Part shown: piece by piece, positions 37,740-49,429 of the stretch
Layout: each line of letters opens with the position of its first letter
How positions within the stretch are numbered: the first letter of the stretch is position 1
DNA from: Loxodes magnus
Taxonomy: Eukaryota; Ciliophora; Karyorelictea; Loxodida; Loxodidae
DNA length: 64,000 bases
Assembly: GCA_946699065.1 (NCBI GenBank)
Contig: CAMPDV010001540.1
Span: 37,160-101,159 of the forward strand
Direction of reading: 5' to 3'
The notes under the pieces: model-generated
Seen by the model: only the letters and a program-made list of their open reading frames with translations
The model's database searches: none
Told to the model about the DNA's origin: nothing
Translations under genes and position numbers: made by a program

Positions 37740-38575
37740 GTAAAATAAAGATTTGAGTACTCTAAGCTTTCAATTATGTATTAGCGGATAATTTTTTTAG
37801 TGATTGTATTCCATTACCTTTTTTATAAATAGGTTGTTACCACAAAGGAATCTCTTAGTTTTTATGAGTAATTTTATTTATAAAGGCCTCCTTCAGTAAT
37901 TCAGAGCTTTAAAATTTTTCTGGTTCTTTGTTCTTCATTGTGCTTGAGTAGCCTTCATTTTTTGCAATGTCTTAGTATTTATATTTAGATTAACAGTATC
38001 AACAATTTTATTTTTGCACAACTTTCTTCTTTGGATAAATCTTTCTTTCTAACATCTCAATTCTTTTGCTTAGGTTTGAATCAATTCGTTCTTAACTTAA
38101 CTTAACTTAACTTTTCTTATTGCTGCTGCTAATGTAGATTTTCTTCTATAAATATTCTTTGAGATTATTTGAAATAGTTCTAAGACATTTAATAAAGTTA
38201 TTTCCTATTACTTAAACTGTTTTTTATCGGTTAACTTTTAAGAATTAAAAATTCATTATTTTGATCTTCTATGCAGTTCATTAATTCCTTGATTTTTTCT
38301 CTTAAATTAAAGAAAGTTTCTTGATACTTTGTAATTTATGCTTCTATTTGTTCAATTTAATTTAATTTTAGAGTAATTTGTTATATTGAGTTCCAAGATT
38401 AACTTATTCAGTAAGACCGACCATTACTTTTCTCTTTGAAGATGAGCTAGACTCTTGATTCTATCTTTGTTTTTTTAGCTCCTCATTAGTCGGTTACCTT
38501 CTTGCTTTCTTTTTAATTCTTAAAGAGACGGATATTCTATTATATTTTTTCCTTAATTAAGGTCACTTTATTAAT
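37740..38575 (-). mobile_element. CCHC retroposon copy B, decayed
   Basis: The minus strand retains the family protein in pieces: QESSSSSKRKVMVGLTEQ near 38450, then EKIKELMNCIEDQNNEFLIL near 38280. These align with SSSSSEGKVIIGTIE and EKIRELMNTIEDQNNELLII of copy C. The tail begins GTGGTAACAACC near 37850, resembles that of copy D and ends in ATT repeats at 37718-37735. Many breaks are present. A run of TAACT repeats lies at 38094-38114 inside it. Confidence 0.65.
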
Positions 38576-38594
38576 ATATAACATAACATAATTT

Positions 38595-39240
38595 ATTATT
38601 TTGGTGCCACCTTTTTTTGGTTGACCATATATTATTTTGTTCCTTAAAAAATGCTAATCTCTAACTTACTTGAATCTTAACTGTTATGAGTCTTGATAAT
38701 TTTAAGATAATTTTAATTATTTTTTTCCTATAAAGTAAATCTTCAACTTGTATAGTATATTTTAAATATATCTTATCATTATTTTTCTATTATTCTTTTT
38801 TATTTTTAGTAAATTTATAGCAGTTTTATATTTTATATCCATACCGTTTTAGTAGCAGCATACCATCACTCTCCAATGGGGAATATCTAATTTTAGTAGT
38901 TGTTTTTCTATATAAATTGTATTCTAAGCAATTATAGTTGTTACTAATTTCTTAACGATCTATTCTTTCTATGAGATTCTTCCTTAAATTTGAAAACTAA
39001 AATGGATTTAGAGCTATTTCCTATCGTAATATTGAGTTTTCATATTTTAGAATTTCCAGAATGTTTAAGATCTAAAGTTTTCTGATAAAGCTAAGTAATA
39101 GCCTTTGTTAAATTTTTATTCTCATCTAAAGAAAGTAGAGATCATTGGCTACACTTACTAAGAGCTATTAGGTTTTTTTAGAGAGGTTTGTTATTTCTTA
39201 GGTGCTATTTTATATATAATATAATTTAGATATTTGGATA
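38595..39240 (-). mobile_element. CCHC-family relative copy G, decayed
   Basis: The minus strand from about 39200 to 38700 reads as one mostly open frame (FRSQTFWKFQNMKTQYYDRK, then QKEQIVKKLVTTIIAQNTIY). It ends in paired hairpins GGTCAACC, A7 and GGTGGCACC at 38601-38627, the same hairpin, A-tract, hairpin layout as other tails. No clear zinc knuckle is seen, so membership rests on layout. Confidence 0.4.
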
Positions 39241-39249
39241 AAAATATAG

Positions 39250-39880
39250 TTATATTACGCAATAATTTTGGTCATTTTTCTTAGAAAGTAAGAATAGATG
39301 TAAAATGGCAATTTTTAAATTAAATTAAAATAATTCAGGTCTAAGATCTTGAACAAAGTTATAATATAGGTATAAACTTAAAAAATTGGATATATATAAG
39401 ATATTGATAAATACGCTAAATTTAAAAATTGGGTTAAATATTGTTTTAAGATATTAAAACATTTATATTCTAAACTATTTCAAATTGCATGTACTAAAAA
39501 GGTAAAAAGATATGAAAAAAGAATTTAAGATTTTAAAGAGACTTAAAATAAATAAAAAATATATAAATATCACAAGAATTCGCAATGCATGCTTTTACTC
39601 AAAATTATCGAAACATTATTGTTATAAAGTTAAAGTTCTTAGTAATAAAATGGTCTTACTTAAATTTTAAAAATTTTTGATATTTAAAAATGCTTTATTT
39701 AAGGATAAAATTAGTTTTTCTAATATACTTTAATCAAAAATAATAAAATAGAAATAGACTAAGAAAATAGCCAAATTAAAAGTAAAAAATACTTATTCAT
39801 TGTTTAAAGGATTACTATAAATTCAATTTATAAATGACGCTAAATTAAAGGTAAAATATCTATAGTAATAATTAATTATA
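39250..39880. other. A+T-rich spacer
   Basis: No gene or repeat recognised between two decayed retroposon copies. Confidence 0.5.
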
Positions 39881-39884
39881 GTAG

Positions 39885-40649
39885 ATCTACCATAATAAGG
39901 TTAACTTCTATTAAGTTAAATTATTTTGCTTTTGTAGAATTTCTGTTGCTTCCTTTGAAATTGCTTAAATATATCTTGTTCTTGTTTTTCTTTTTCTTTT
40001 TCTTCATCTCAATCTTCATCTTACTCTGAGTTTCAGTCCTCTTATTTCTCTTTAATTATCACGTGTTCTTTTAGTTTCTTTAAATATTTTTTTCAATCTT
40101 TTATTGATTACTACCAATACTGATTAGTATAATTCCAGTCTTAATACAATTCTTCTATTGATCTTACCTTCTCTTAAGCAATTATCTAGCTCAGTTTGGT
40201 CCATAGTCTTTTTACCTCTATTCTTTATCTTTAATGAAATATTAGCATTGCTTTACGAGGTTTCCTTTCTTCTTGCAGAACCAACATCTAATATATTTCT
40301 CCAATTAAGATATAAATTAATTTTTGGTCTATCTCAATATCCATAGGATGACTATTGATTTAGTTTTATTGGACTATCCGATTATCTCAATAAGGTACAC
40401 TGGTTGAATATCTATTCTATTTAACTTAGTTGGAAATTTACCTATTCCTCTTCCAACTTACTGCTAATTTTCTTTTTTAATTAACTATTTCTTTGTTAAA
40501 TCTTCACCCCTTCTTATAGCAAGAGCTTATTTTTCTTTTAATAACAAGTCTTAAGATTTTAAGATCTGATTTTCCAAGAGCAGTTACTATTTATCTTTAT
40601 TAGTTATAATTAAGAACGCTTATTTTTATGAAGAATAGGTTTAATCCAT
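39885..40649 (-). mobile_element. CCHC retroposon copy F
   Basis: Minus-strand copy. Its ORF (40191-40649) carries the knuckle CWFCKKKGNLVKQC. Downstream is an acidic, Q-rich remnant (EEKEKEKQEQDIFKQF near 39990). The tail holds the hairpin TTAACTT-AATAG-AAGTTAA (about 39901-39919) and the palindrome GTAGATCTAC near 39882-39891. There are a few breaks after the ORF. Confidence 0.65.
40191..40649 (-). CDS. CCHC zinc-knuckle protein of copy F (152 aa)
   Basis: ATG at 40649 and UGA at 40191 give 152 codons in the ciliate code. The frame runs through a polar N-terminal half (LLLKEKQALAIRRGEDLTKK) and ends shortly after the knuckle CWFCKKKGNLVKQC, about residues 119-132. In it Asn stands where the family has the zinc-binding His, so zinc binding is doubtful. 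In family terms this is an ORF1-like nucleic-acid chaperone of a non-LTR element. It is shorter than copy J, whose frame runs on past the knuckle. Confidence 0.55.
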
Positions 40650-41017
40650 TTTATATTATTCAAAAAAACCAAAAATATTAGCAAATTAAAATATTTTTAA
40701 GGTGCTAGTAATAATGCAATTGCAAGATTTTATAGAAACAAAAGATTGAAAAATTAATAATTTATGCTCATTAAATGAATCATAAATTTAGCATAATTAT
40801 AGTATAATCTATTATGAAGGAAGAAGATATTTAAACCTAGTTTTTAAGTTTAGTCTATTATTCTAGAAAAAAATCTAAAGCACACTTTCTCAAAAATATA
40901 AATATTTAAATATAAAATTAAATTAAATTAAATTAAATAAAATGAGTATACTGATTCTTATAAATTAATTTTGAAAACTTATTTATACAGATCTAATTTG
41001 CTATTATATTAAATAAA

Positions 41018-41854
41018 ATGACATCTAAGAAATAACATACATCTCTTAATAAATAACTAAAAAATAAATAATATCTAATTAAGATGAACAATCACCTTAT
41101 AAAATAAAGGACAATAATACCAGGAATTTTTTCATAATCAGTCATTAAAGAATATCAAGTCTACAATAAGAATTAAAAAAAAGATTAAAGATAAAAAATT
41201 AGGTCAGATATTAGAAAAAATAGACAAAAAATTAAATAATTAATTTTCCATATAGAAGAAGCAATAAATAGTTTATATTCTATATGGTATATAAACTGGA
41301 TGAAATGGCAAATAATTTAATTTAATCCCTTTAATGGTCTAATTTTAGTTTTCTTAGTTCCAATATCAAATAAAAGAACTCTAAGAAAATAAGCAAATAA
41401 TAAGAAATTATTTAAAGAATTAATGGAGAACAGGGATATATCTATGGATATTTTAATAAACGAATAATAATAAAATAAACTAAGAAAAATAATCTGCTAT
41501 ATATGTAAAAAGTAGCATCATTATAAAAGATGCTGGCGAAAACAAAATTTTATAAAAAAAGTTAAGTAAAAAAGTAAAATTAATTTTAAAATAATAATTA
41601 ATTTTACTTATTTCATTTATGTACATTTTAAATTTATGAAAGATATAAACAAAAAATTTTGGTTTTGGAAAGTCAAGTTACAAGTAAATGTTTCACTTTT
41701 AAATAGTAATTCAAATAATAAAGTATTAATATTAGATTTTTATTATACTATTATAAAAATTTAATTTAACTACCTTTAGTGCCTTTATTTACATAAAAGT
41801 ATCTTATTTAGTAGAATAGGCTAAAATTTAAAACAAGAGATAATAAATTAATGA
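41018..41854 (+). CDS. CCHC zinc-knuckle ORF of copy J, open (278 aa)
   Basis: The longest uninterrupted frame of the family: ATG at 41018, UGA at 41852, 278 residues. The N-terminal half is K/Q/N-rich. A KLFKELMENRDISMDIL segment near residues 128-145 precedes the knuckle CYICKKQHHYKRC at residues 160-172, which is one residue shorter than CX2CX4HX4C. The last 100 residues are A+T-rich and may be read-through into flank. No RT is nearby. It could be the least damaged copy, or open by chance after the knuckle. Terminal hairpins like those of copy C were not found. Confidence 0.5.
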
Positions 41855-41859
41855 AAAAT

Positions 41860-44425
41860 ATTAGAAGGAAACTGATTTTCTTAAATAATATTTTTTTAGG
41901 TTAATCTAGAATTAATTATCTCTAGCAACGAATCAAAGAACTCATGACTCAAATAAAAATTTTATCAAAGAGTCTTGCTTTCCTAGTTTAAATCTAAAAT
42001 ACCAAACAAAGGATATAAAATTTAAAAATTTAAAAAATTTAAAAAAGTTAAAAAGAATTAAATTACAAAAATAAAGTAAACAAAACATTCAAAATTAAAT
42101 GCATAATATTAATCAGATAAACTTCAATAAAAAATGTAGTAACCAAAGTAAGTATCAAAGGATTAAGATATATTATGTTAATTTAACTTCTTAACATTTT
42201 GTGAACGAACTCAAAAAATAAAATTTGAAATTTTATCTAAAGAATGTTTCGATAGACTTATAGAAAAGAATAATTAAAAATAAATAATTAAATTATATAC
42301 TGTTAAAAAACTTTAATTCTTAAATAGAATTTAGTAATAGTGCATGAAAAGTAAATAAAATATAAATAAAAATCTTGATGTTTATAAAGAAAGAGTAAAA
42401 AATAAAGATTATTATAATACAGGAAGATCTATTATTTTTATACATTTAAAAAATAAATCTGAACATAAAATTATAGAAGAACTTTATAAGAATAAATGCA
42501 AATTAAAATTAATTCAAAGTGGTAATTTATTATTTGACCATTTAAGTTTACTTAAGCATATATTTTTTGGGTAAAAATTAAAATTCCTATAGGGAATTAA
42601 GATTTATATCCAAATATTTTTGAGTTAAAATTAAAAAAAATCACTTAATAATAATTTAAAAATTAAAATTGAAAATATTTATTTTTTAAAGGTAGAAAAA
42701 TTAAAATTTTTTAAATTATAAAATTTATTAGTGGAGAAATATATTTTTTAATTTCTGTATGAATACTCAAATTTTTGTATTTACTCAAAAATATATTTAT
42801 TAACTACATATAAATCTTTTCAGTCACTAGATATCTTGAAATTTCAATCAAAAAAATAATTACAAAATTACCTTTTCTATATTTGTTTTAAATATTTCCT
42901 ATAGAAAGTATAATTTTATCCTTTATAAATTTGATTGAATTTTAATGAAATAAATTTTAAAATAATTTATGATAAAATAATATCAAGATAAATTATTTAT
43001 ATTTGTATCTTAAATAAAAATATCTTTTTACAATATTCCAAATCCTTTTTTAAACAATCTTTATAAAAACTTTATAATTATCATAAAGGCTTTTTCTTAA
43101 AATTTCATTTTTCTATATGGATTTTGCACATCTTTTGTTTAAAATATTAAAGTTGTTCATAGATTTCTAATTTACTATACTATTCCTATTTCTTTTTACA
43201 TTTCATCTTAGGGTATCACTATTAAAATTTTGAAAGCTAATGCTTTAAATAAAAATTTTTCTTTTTTGATTGAATTAACTTCAATTTAGGATACTAAAAT
43301 TAATTTAGCAAGTTTGATTTTAAGCTGAATGTTAAATAAAAAAGTCATAGAAAAGTTAAAGTAAAATTGAACAAAGGTAAAGAAATATAGAAAAGACAAG
43401 TTCGATTAGAATAATAGCAATAATTAATGCTATACTCTAGATAAACATTAAAAATGATTTTAAGTTTTATAGAAACTAAATTTAATAATCAAAAAATATT
43501 TTAAATATCTTTATCTTTTATAAAAAGGAAATAAAACTAAATAATAATATCTAAAATATTATCTTATCTATCGAAAGATCTAATATTGAAAAAATTCTTA
43601 AAATGTTAATTTAAAAAAATTTTTGATAATGATTAATTTTTATTTTTGGATCGGAAACAGCTACAGAAAAAATTATATTGAATGTCAAAACATTTATTCT
43701 TGAGCAAAATGTATAGAAATATTTTATTTAAATATTAATAGATTAAAAATATAAAAATATAAATAAGATATATTTTGGATATGATGAAACAATATCTTTT
43801 AAATAATTAAACAATTAATTATAAATAATAATTTTATATACTGAAGAAAAAAGCTAATTTATAAAAAATCATCTAATAATTTAAAATTTATTATGATAAA
43901 AAAGAATAAAGATATTATAATTAAAAATTTATAAATTTTTAATTAGTATTACTATTTCTATTATATATAGGTTCTGTAAATAATTAGAATATTTATAAAT
44001 TTTTTCCCTAATATCTGAAGGAGAATTTTTATCTTAATTTTATGAGTATCAATGGTTATATATTATTTTGAGTATTATTAACAATTATTTATAGAATTTA
44101 AGTAATCAGTTGTTTTTATTTTGAAGAAAACTTTTACTAAGATTATAGATAATCTAATTTATTTCTCAATAGGAATTTATATAATAAATCTAGAATAAGA
44201 ATAATGCTTTAAAATTTAATAAGAACTTTAAAAATAGTAAAAAAATAATTATTTTAGCTAATTAAATAATAAATTTAAGCAATTCATAAATAAAAATTGG
44301 AACATTAATATTTTAAAATCTTTAAATATTTTTCTTGATTATTGTAGGACCTATTGTAAAAGTCTTGGATTAAAGGGTGAAAAATCTTACAAAAATAGGG
44401 GAATGAATGGCTCAGAATTATAAAT
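41860..44425. other. A+T-rich stretch without recognisable genes
   Basis: No supported gene or repeat in about 2.5 kb. Confidence 0.5.
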
Positions 44426-44428
44426 CAA

Positions 44429-44440
44429 ATATTTAAAATT
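44429..44440. repeat. Target-site duplication, left copy (12 bp)
   Basis: ATATTTAAAATT, repeated at 45279-45290 around copy C. It is low in complexity, so weaker than the duplication of copy A. Confidence 0.65.
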
Positions 44441-45278
44441 AAAAAAAAAAAAAAATGGAATAATCTATTCGCCTTTCCAAAAACCAAATTAAGAACGCAA
44501 AAAGGAAAGCTGCGAAACTAATGCAGAAACAATAACAAGAAGAAGATAAATCAAGTTCCTCATCTGAAGGAAAAGTTATAATTGGAACAATAGAGACGAA
44601 TCCAGTAAAAGTACAAAAATAATCAGAAATCTAAATATAAATTGACTAAATGAAAACAATAATACAAAATTATTAGGAAACAATTTACAATCAAGGGGAA
44701 AAAATAAGAGAACTAATGAATACTATCGAAGATTAAAACAACGAGCTACTAATAATAAGACGACAATTGATTTAAAATAATTTAGTCACGGAATAGTAAC
44801 TATATGAATAATCTCAATCGAATTTTAAGCAAGAACAAAATATGATTATTGAAAAAGTTTCTACATAAACAAACATCCAAGAAAAATAGAATGACGAAAA
44901 GATTAATATAGAATTACTCCAAAGAATCGATTAACTTGAAAAAAAAGTATTTCTGAAGAGATTCAAGAAAAGACCAATCAAAAATTGCTATTATTGCAAA
45001 TCAAAGTGACACCTATTACAAAATTGCGATCAGTGGAGATAAATTTAGATGAAAGAACAACAAAGAACGTTAAGAATGCTTAGCAGACTCTGAATCACCG
45101 AAACGGGAATTTACAAGAAGAAGATATTCTTATAAAAGACAGAAGATTCTCAGTGGTTCCATCCACAAAAAAAAATGGCGTGGTATCCATCCACGCTAAA
45201 AAAATGGTAGCAAAAACCTGGTTGAAAATCCAGGGAATGCTAAACTTTAATTACTTTTAGTTTACTATATATATATAT
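44441..45278 (+). mobile_element. CCHC retroposon copy C (838 bp)
   Basis: An A-run leads directly into ATGG at 44455. The frame is open for 184 codons: a basic N-terminus (MEQSIRLSKNQIKNAKRK), an acidic and Ser-rich patch (EEDKSSSSSEG), a long coiled coil (EKIRELMNTIEDQNNELL) and a zinc knuckle starting at residue 178 (NCYYCKSK, then HLLQNC). The same phase continues for another 20 or so codons. The 3' end is a structured tail (45153-45234), then CTAAACTTTAATT and a TA microsatellite. Flanking 12-bp repeats and the simple tail indicate LINE-type insertion. It encodes no RT or nuclease. Confidence 0.82.
45153..45234 (+). repeat. Structured 3' tail of copy C: three hairpins with A-tract-TGG spacers
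   Basis: GTGG-TTCCAT-CCAC (45153-45166), A9-TGG, GCGTGG/CCACGC (45178-45196), A7-TGG, then CCTGG-TTGAAAAT-CCAGG (45217-45234). The last hairpin recurs with different stems but the same loop in copies A (31440-31454) and E (49521-49537). It is probably the RNA end recognised by the driving RT. Confidence 0.8.
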
Positions 45279-45290
45279 ATATTTAAAATT
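45279..45290. repeat. Target-site duplication, right copy (12 bp)
   Basis: ATATTTAAAATT, identical to 44429-44440, directly after the TA tail of copy C. Confidence 0.65.
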
Positions 45291-45850
45291 TTTTTTGCTA
45301 TTTTATTTTTATAATTATCTTTCATACATTTTATTTAATACCATTTTACTGGGGAAAACAATTTTGAACATTGTCTGCGAATTTTAGCATCATTAGAATA
45401 TTTCTGGGAATAGGTATAACCAGAAAAGATTTGAGAATTATTCTAAAGTAATAAATCTCAAAATAATAATTTTTATTTTGATATAGATCAACCGAAGAAT
45501 TTATACGAATGTAATCAACCCAAGAAATTAATTTGTTATAGATAAAATATATTAAACTCTTTTTATTTTGCTTAAGCTTAAATAAAATTATCAAAATATT
45601 TATAAGATTATTTTTATTTTCGTGAATTTCTTTCAAATTTTTGGCATAGAAACTATAGATATTAGTTTTTTTTATTTTTAAAAATTATATTTATTAAAAT
45701 AAAATATATTTGAATAAAAACATTTAAAATTCTTTCTAGTCTTAAAGAATATAATTTTTTTATGATTAATTTAATTAAAATTTTTTAAATAAAAATGTTT
45801 AACTATTATTCTCTTGAATTTAATCCGATCGTTTATTCAATAAAATTTTA
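45291..45850. other. A+T-rich spacer
   Basis: Contains only weak frames. The minus-strand standard-code frame at 45346-45636 has no recognisable motif. Confidence 0.45.
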
Positions 45851-45859
45851 AGTCGGTTT

Positions 45860-46740
45860 TTCTCATTTTGAACTATTTTTTATCACACTAATTAATTATT
45901 TAAGTTCAAATAAAGTTTGAGTTTCGGATTGAAGTTTGAAAATTTTTAAAGTTTGTAGGGGTCCTTTTTCTAATAGTAAACATACTTCCATCCAGTGTTT
46001 CTTGTTTTCTCCATCAGATTTTCCCATTGGTCATTGGAAAGAAAACCGTTCTCTTGCATCAGATCGGAATTCAAATTTCTCTTGCTACGAACTTTCCAAT
46101 ATAGGCATCATCTTCTTTTTTAAATATTGGATAATTTTCTAATTATTTTGGTTTTATTTCTGTTGCTTTTTCTTTTTATCAATTTGTATTGGGACCCAAC
46201 CGCTCTGTTAGGACTCTTGTAGGATTTATTGCAGTTTTCTTTCAATCTCTGGATAATTCTATCTTTCTTTACACAATTCTTTTTGTTTTATTCATGCAAA
46301 ATTCAGATGTCGTCTTCCATTGTCTAAACTCTTTCTCTGACCATTTTTTGTTCAATAATGTTTTCAAATACCAGCCGAAATGAAGTTTTTTATCTTCAAT
46401 GTGTTTTCAACTTTTTTTTATTGCAATTGATCTTGTTCCAATATTCGCACTCTAGTTATCAATATTCATATTAGGTCTTGTATCTTAAATGGGTCCGAGT
46501 TTTTTTAGCTTTCTCTACAAATCATTCTAATTTCCATCCAGTATTAAATTTCTGTGTTCCTATTTATTAAATCGGTTGATTTTTTAATTTCTTTGGCGGA
46601 ATTTCAGTGTTTCTTGCCTATCTTTATTTTCTCTTCTCAGGTAGTAGATCATAAAAGTGCCACGCTTATGGAATTTTTTATAGCCTGGCCTCTTTACTTT
46701 GGGCCTTAATCTCTTTGCGTTTCTCCTTTCTTAAGAATAA
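45860..46740 (-). pseudogene. Decayed coiled-coil coding region, probable retroposon relative K
   Basis: About 880 bp of higher GC (about 35%) read on the minus strand as a very basic, coiled-coil-like protein: RKEKRKEIKAQSKEARLQKI at the start, RVRILEQDQLQQKKVENTL in the middle and GFLSNDQWENLMEKTRNTGW near the end. More than one frame is protein-like, so several breaks are present. The composition and the basic N-terminus followed by coil recall the CCHC family, but no zinc knuckle or hairpin tail is seen. Confidence 0.5.
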
Positions 46741-46744
46741 TCAT

Positions 46745-48175
46745 CAGATAAAAGCTTCCATTTTAATTTTTATGCAATTAGCATAATAAAAATTATTTAG
46801 ATTTTTATAAACAATAATTTCATTAAATATTCAATAAATAATTGCTTTAATTTAAATTCCTTATTTCATCTCCTTTTTATGCTATTTTTTTAATTTTAAA
46901 ATTTTTTAATAATAATTAACATTCATTAAAAATATAAAAATCTTTTAAGATATCCTGAATATTTTAAATGCTAAGTAATAAATCTTAATCAAGATTTTTA
47001 AGATATTACCTTCAATTTACAATTTAATTTTCAAAAATGAAGTTTCATTAGTTTAAAAATCACATAGTTTTAAAAAAGTAATTAAATTTTTTATTTTTCT
47101 CTCAATTTATCCAGATAGAAGTTAAATATTTCTTTGATATCTTAAATTTATTTAAATATTATAATTAATTTAATTTAAATCTTGTTGTTTACTTGATTCA
47201 TTATTATAGTTTATTAATAGCACTTAAGATCAAAATTTTAGTATATTTGTTTTTTACTTTTTTTATTGAATTTTTGTGATTTATCGTTTTATATTTTTTT
47301 ACTATAGTTACTTTTTAATATATCTTTTATGTGTTCCTATTTTAAATAATATATATAATAATTTAAATTAAGCAAAAATGAAAATATATTTAGTTCTAAA
47401 AAATTGTTATAATAAGTTTATATTATAGTAGCAATAAATTTTTATTAAAGACATCGGAAAAATTATTATCATAAAAAAGAAATTATTGAATAATATTTCA
47501 ATATTTTAAAATTTTACTAAATTTCATACTTTTAAATAATATTATGTACTTCGAATGAACAGTATAATCTTGTTTGCCGAAATAATTAACTCCTTGAAAA
47601 GGAGTATTTGTATTTTTTTTAATTTTCCTAATAGATATTTTTTATTTAATTATATTATATTCATCTAGTTAATTTTGCTTATTATGCTATTTTTTATTAT
47701 TTTTTACATTTTTTTAATTATTTTTTTAATTTTTTTATATTTAACTCAAATAAATTTTCTCTGAAATAAGAAATTTGTATAAGTTCATAATTTCTTAAAT
47801 TTTAAGCAGTGGACTAATCATTTTAATAATATACTATAATTTTTTAATTTTAATTATTTATTAAAATCTTCATATTAGAAATTTAAATAACTTAGAATTT
47901 TTTAATATGCTAAAGAAAAAAATAATTATGTCACTAAATTTACAAAATTAATATTGTTAAATAATTTTAATCTTTTTTAGCTTTTATATATTATTAAACT
48001 TTTTGCAATATATCAAAGTAATTTTTCTATTTAAAATCAAAAACTTTATTAGTAATTGTCTTTTTTTAAATAACTTTAAAATTTTAATATAGTTTTTATA
48101 TTAGATTATTATGAAATTGTTTATTCTATTTCAAAAAAAGAAAGCAACTTAAGCTTAATGAAGAATAAAGAACTT
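46745..48175. other. A+T-rich stretch without recognisable genes
   Basis: Nothing supported in about 1.4 kb. Confidence 0.5.
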
Positions 48176-48179
48176 GTGA

Positions 48180-48375
48180 ATTCAAATAAAATATGAACAA
48201 CTGAATGAAGCTTCTATAAATAGAAGCAACTCATAAGAAATTTCGAAAATACTATGTGGTAGTCATACTTTTATAAAAAAGATAGTGTAATGCAACCACG
48301 AAAAAAATTGTTCGCATATAATTGACTGTTTATCCAGGGAACACTAAACTATAATTTATATTTTACTAAAATAAA
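48180..48375 (+). mobile_element. CCHC retroposon copy D, 3' end only
   Basis: A 5'-truncated copy. It has a hairpin GCTTCTAT-AA-ATAGAAGC (about 48209-48226), then GTGGTAGTCATAC...TAATGCAACCACG and ATCCAGGGAACACTAAACTATAATT, aligned with the tail of copy C (ATCCAGGGAATGCTAAACTTTAATT). The final hairpin stem is only half kept. Confidence 0.65.
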
Positions 48376-48379
48376 TAAA

Positions 48380-49425
48380 TTTATTTATTTAAAACTTTTT
48401 AAGTAATAAAAAACATTCTACTTTTGGAATATCAAAATGGTACTAAGAAATACTAATTATTATGATATAACTAATCGAATATTAAACATTATATTTTATC
48501 AAATTAAATCACTTTATAAAAGATAAGTAATTTATAATTAAATAGCTATCACAATAAGGATTATTAAGATTAATTAAAAAAAATTTATTTTTAAGGGGTG
48601 AAAAAAAAGAATGAGTAAAAAGATTTATTCGACTGTGCAGATGATAACTAGAAATTATAAAAAAAGTTATCTACTTTTTTATTTTCAAATGTAGAATTAA
48701 ATAGAAATGCAAAAGCAAATCTAACAATCATGAGCTTTATTTATTTTGCATACATCTATTATTAAATATTAATCATTTGTTCAATATTCTAAATTATTAA
48801 TATGAACATTTTTAACATAAATTTAGATATAAAAAATAATATTTTTTAATATTTCTAAATTTTTTATGAAATTTATTACTATTGATATTATTATATCTTA
48901 TAAATATTAAGTTTTCTATTTGTTAATTTTGATTTTTATTACTTTATTTCTTAACAATTTTACAATTTTTATTTTCTATTTAATAATTTTATAACAATAA
49001 AAATTTTATATTATATTTTTTAATATAATCTATTAAAGATTATTTTTTTACTTGATTCAATTTTTTACTTTATTTTTCCTTTTCTTTTTATACTAGTTTT
49101 GATACCTTTATTTCGGCAAATGTTAATTCAAAAATTACTTTTTATATTTTACATTACAATTTTTTCGTAACTATATAAATCATTTTGAGAATCTTATTCT
49201 ATTAAGTATTATATTAATTAAATTTATGTTATTATGAAGTTTGGATATAAATTACAATTAAGATATAAATTATTTTAAGCTATTTGCTTAAAAATTTTAT
49301 ATCTACTCTTTATTATAAATACTTCATTCGTAAAATTAATTATTATAGATGATAAATATATGTATTTTTTTAAATATTAATTATATTTATTGAATCATTT
49401 TAAATTAATTTTTTGTAAAGATTGA
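48380..49425. other. A+T-rich stretch without recognisable genes
   Basis: Nothing supported. Confidence 0.5.
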
Positions 49426-49429
49426 TGTA

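Noticed and set aside
40158-40346. Plus-strand ORF of 62 aa
   Set aside because: Antisense to the zinc-knuckle ORF of copy F.
45936-46383. Two plus-strand ORFs
   Set aside because: Opposite to the basic coiled-coil coding of region K; pyrimidine-rich sense and no motif.
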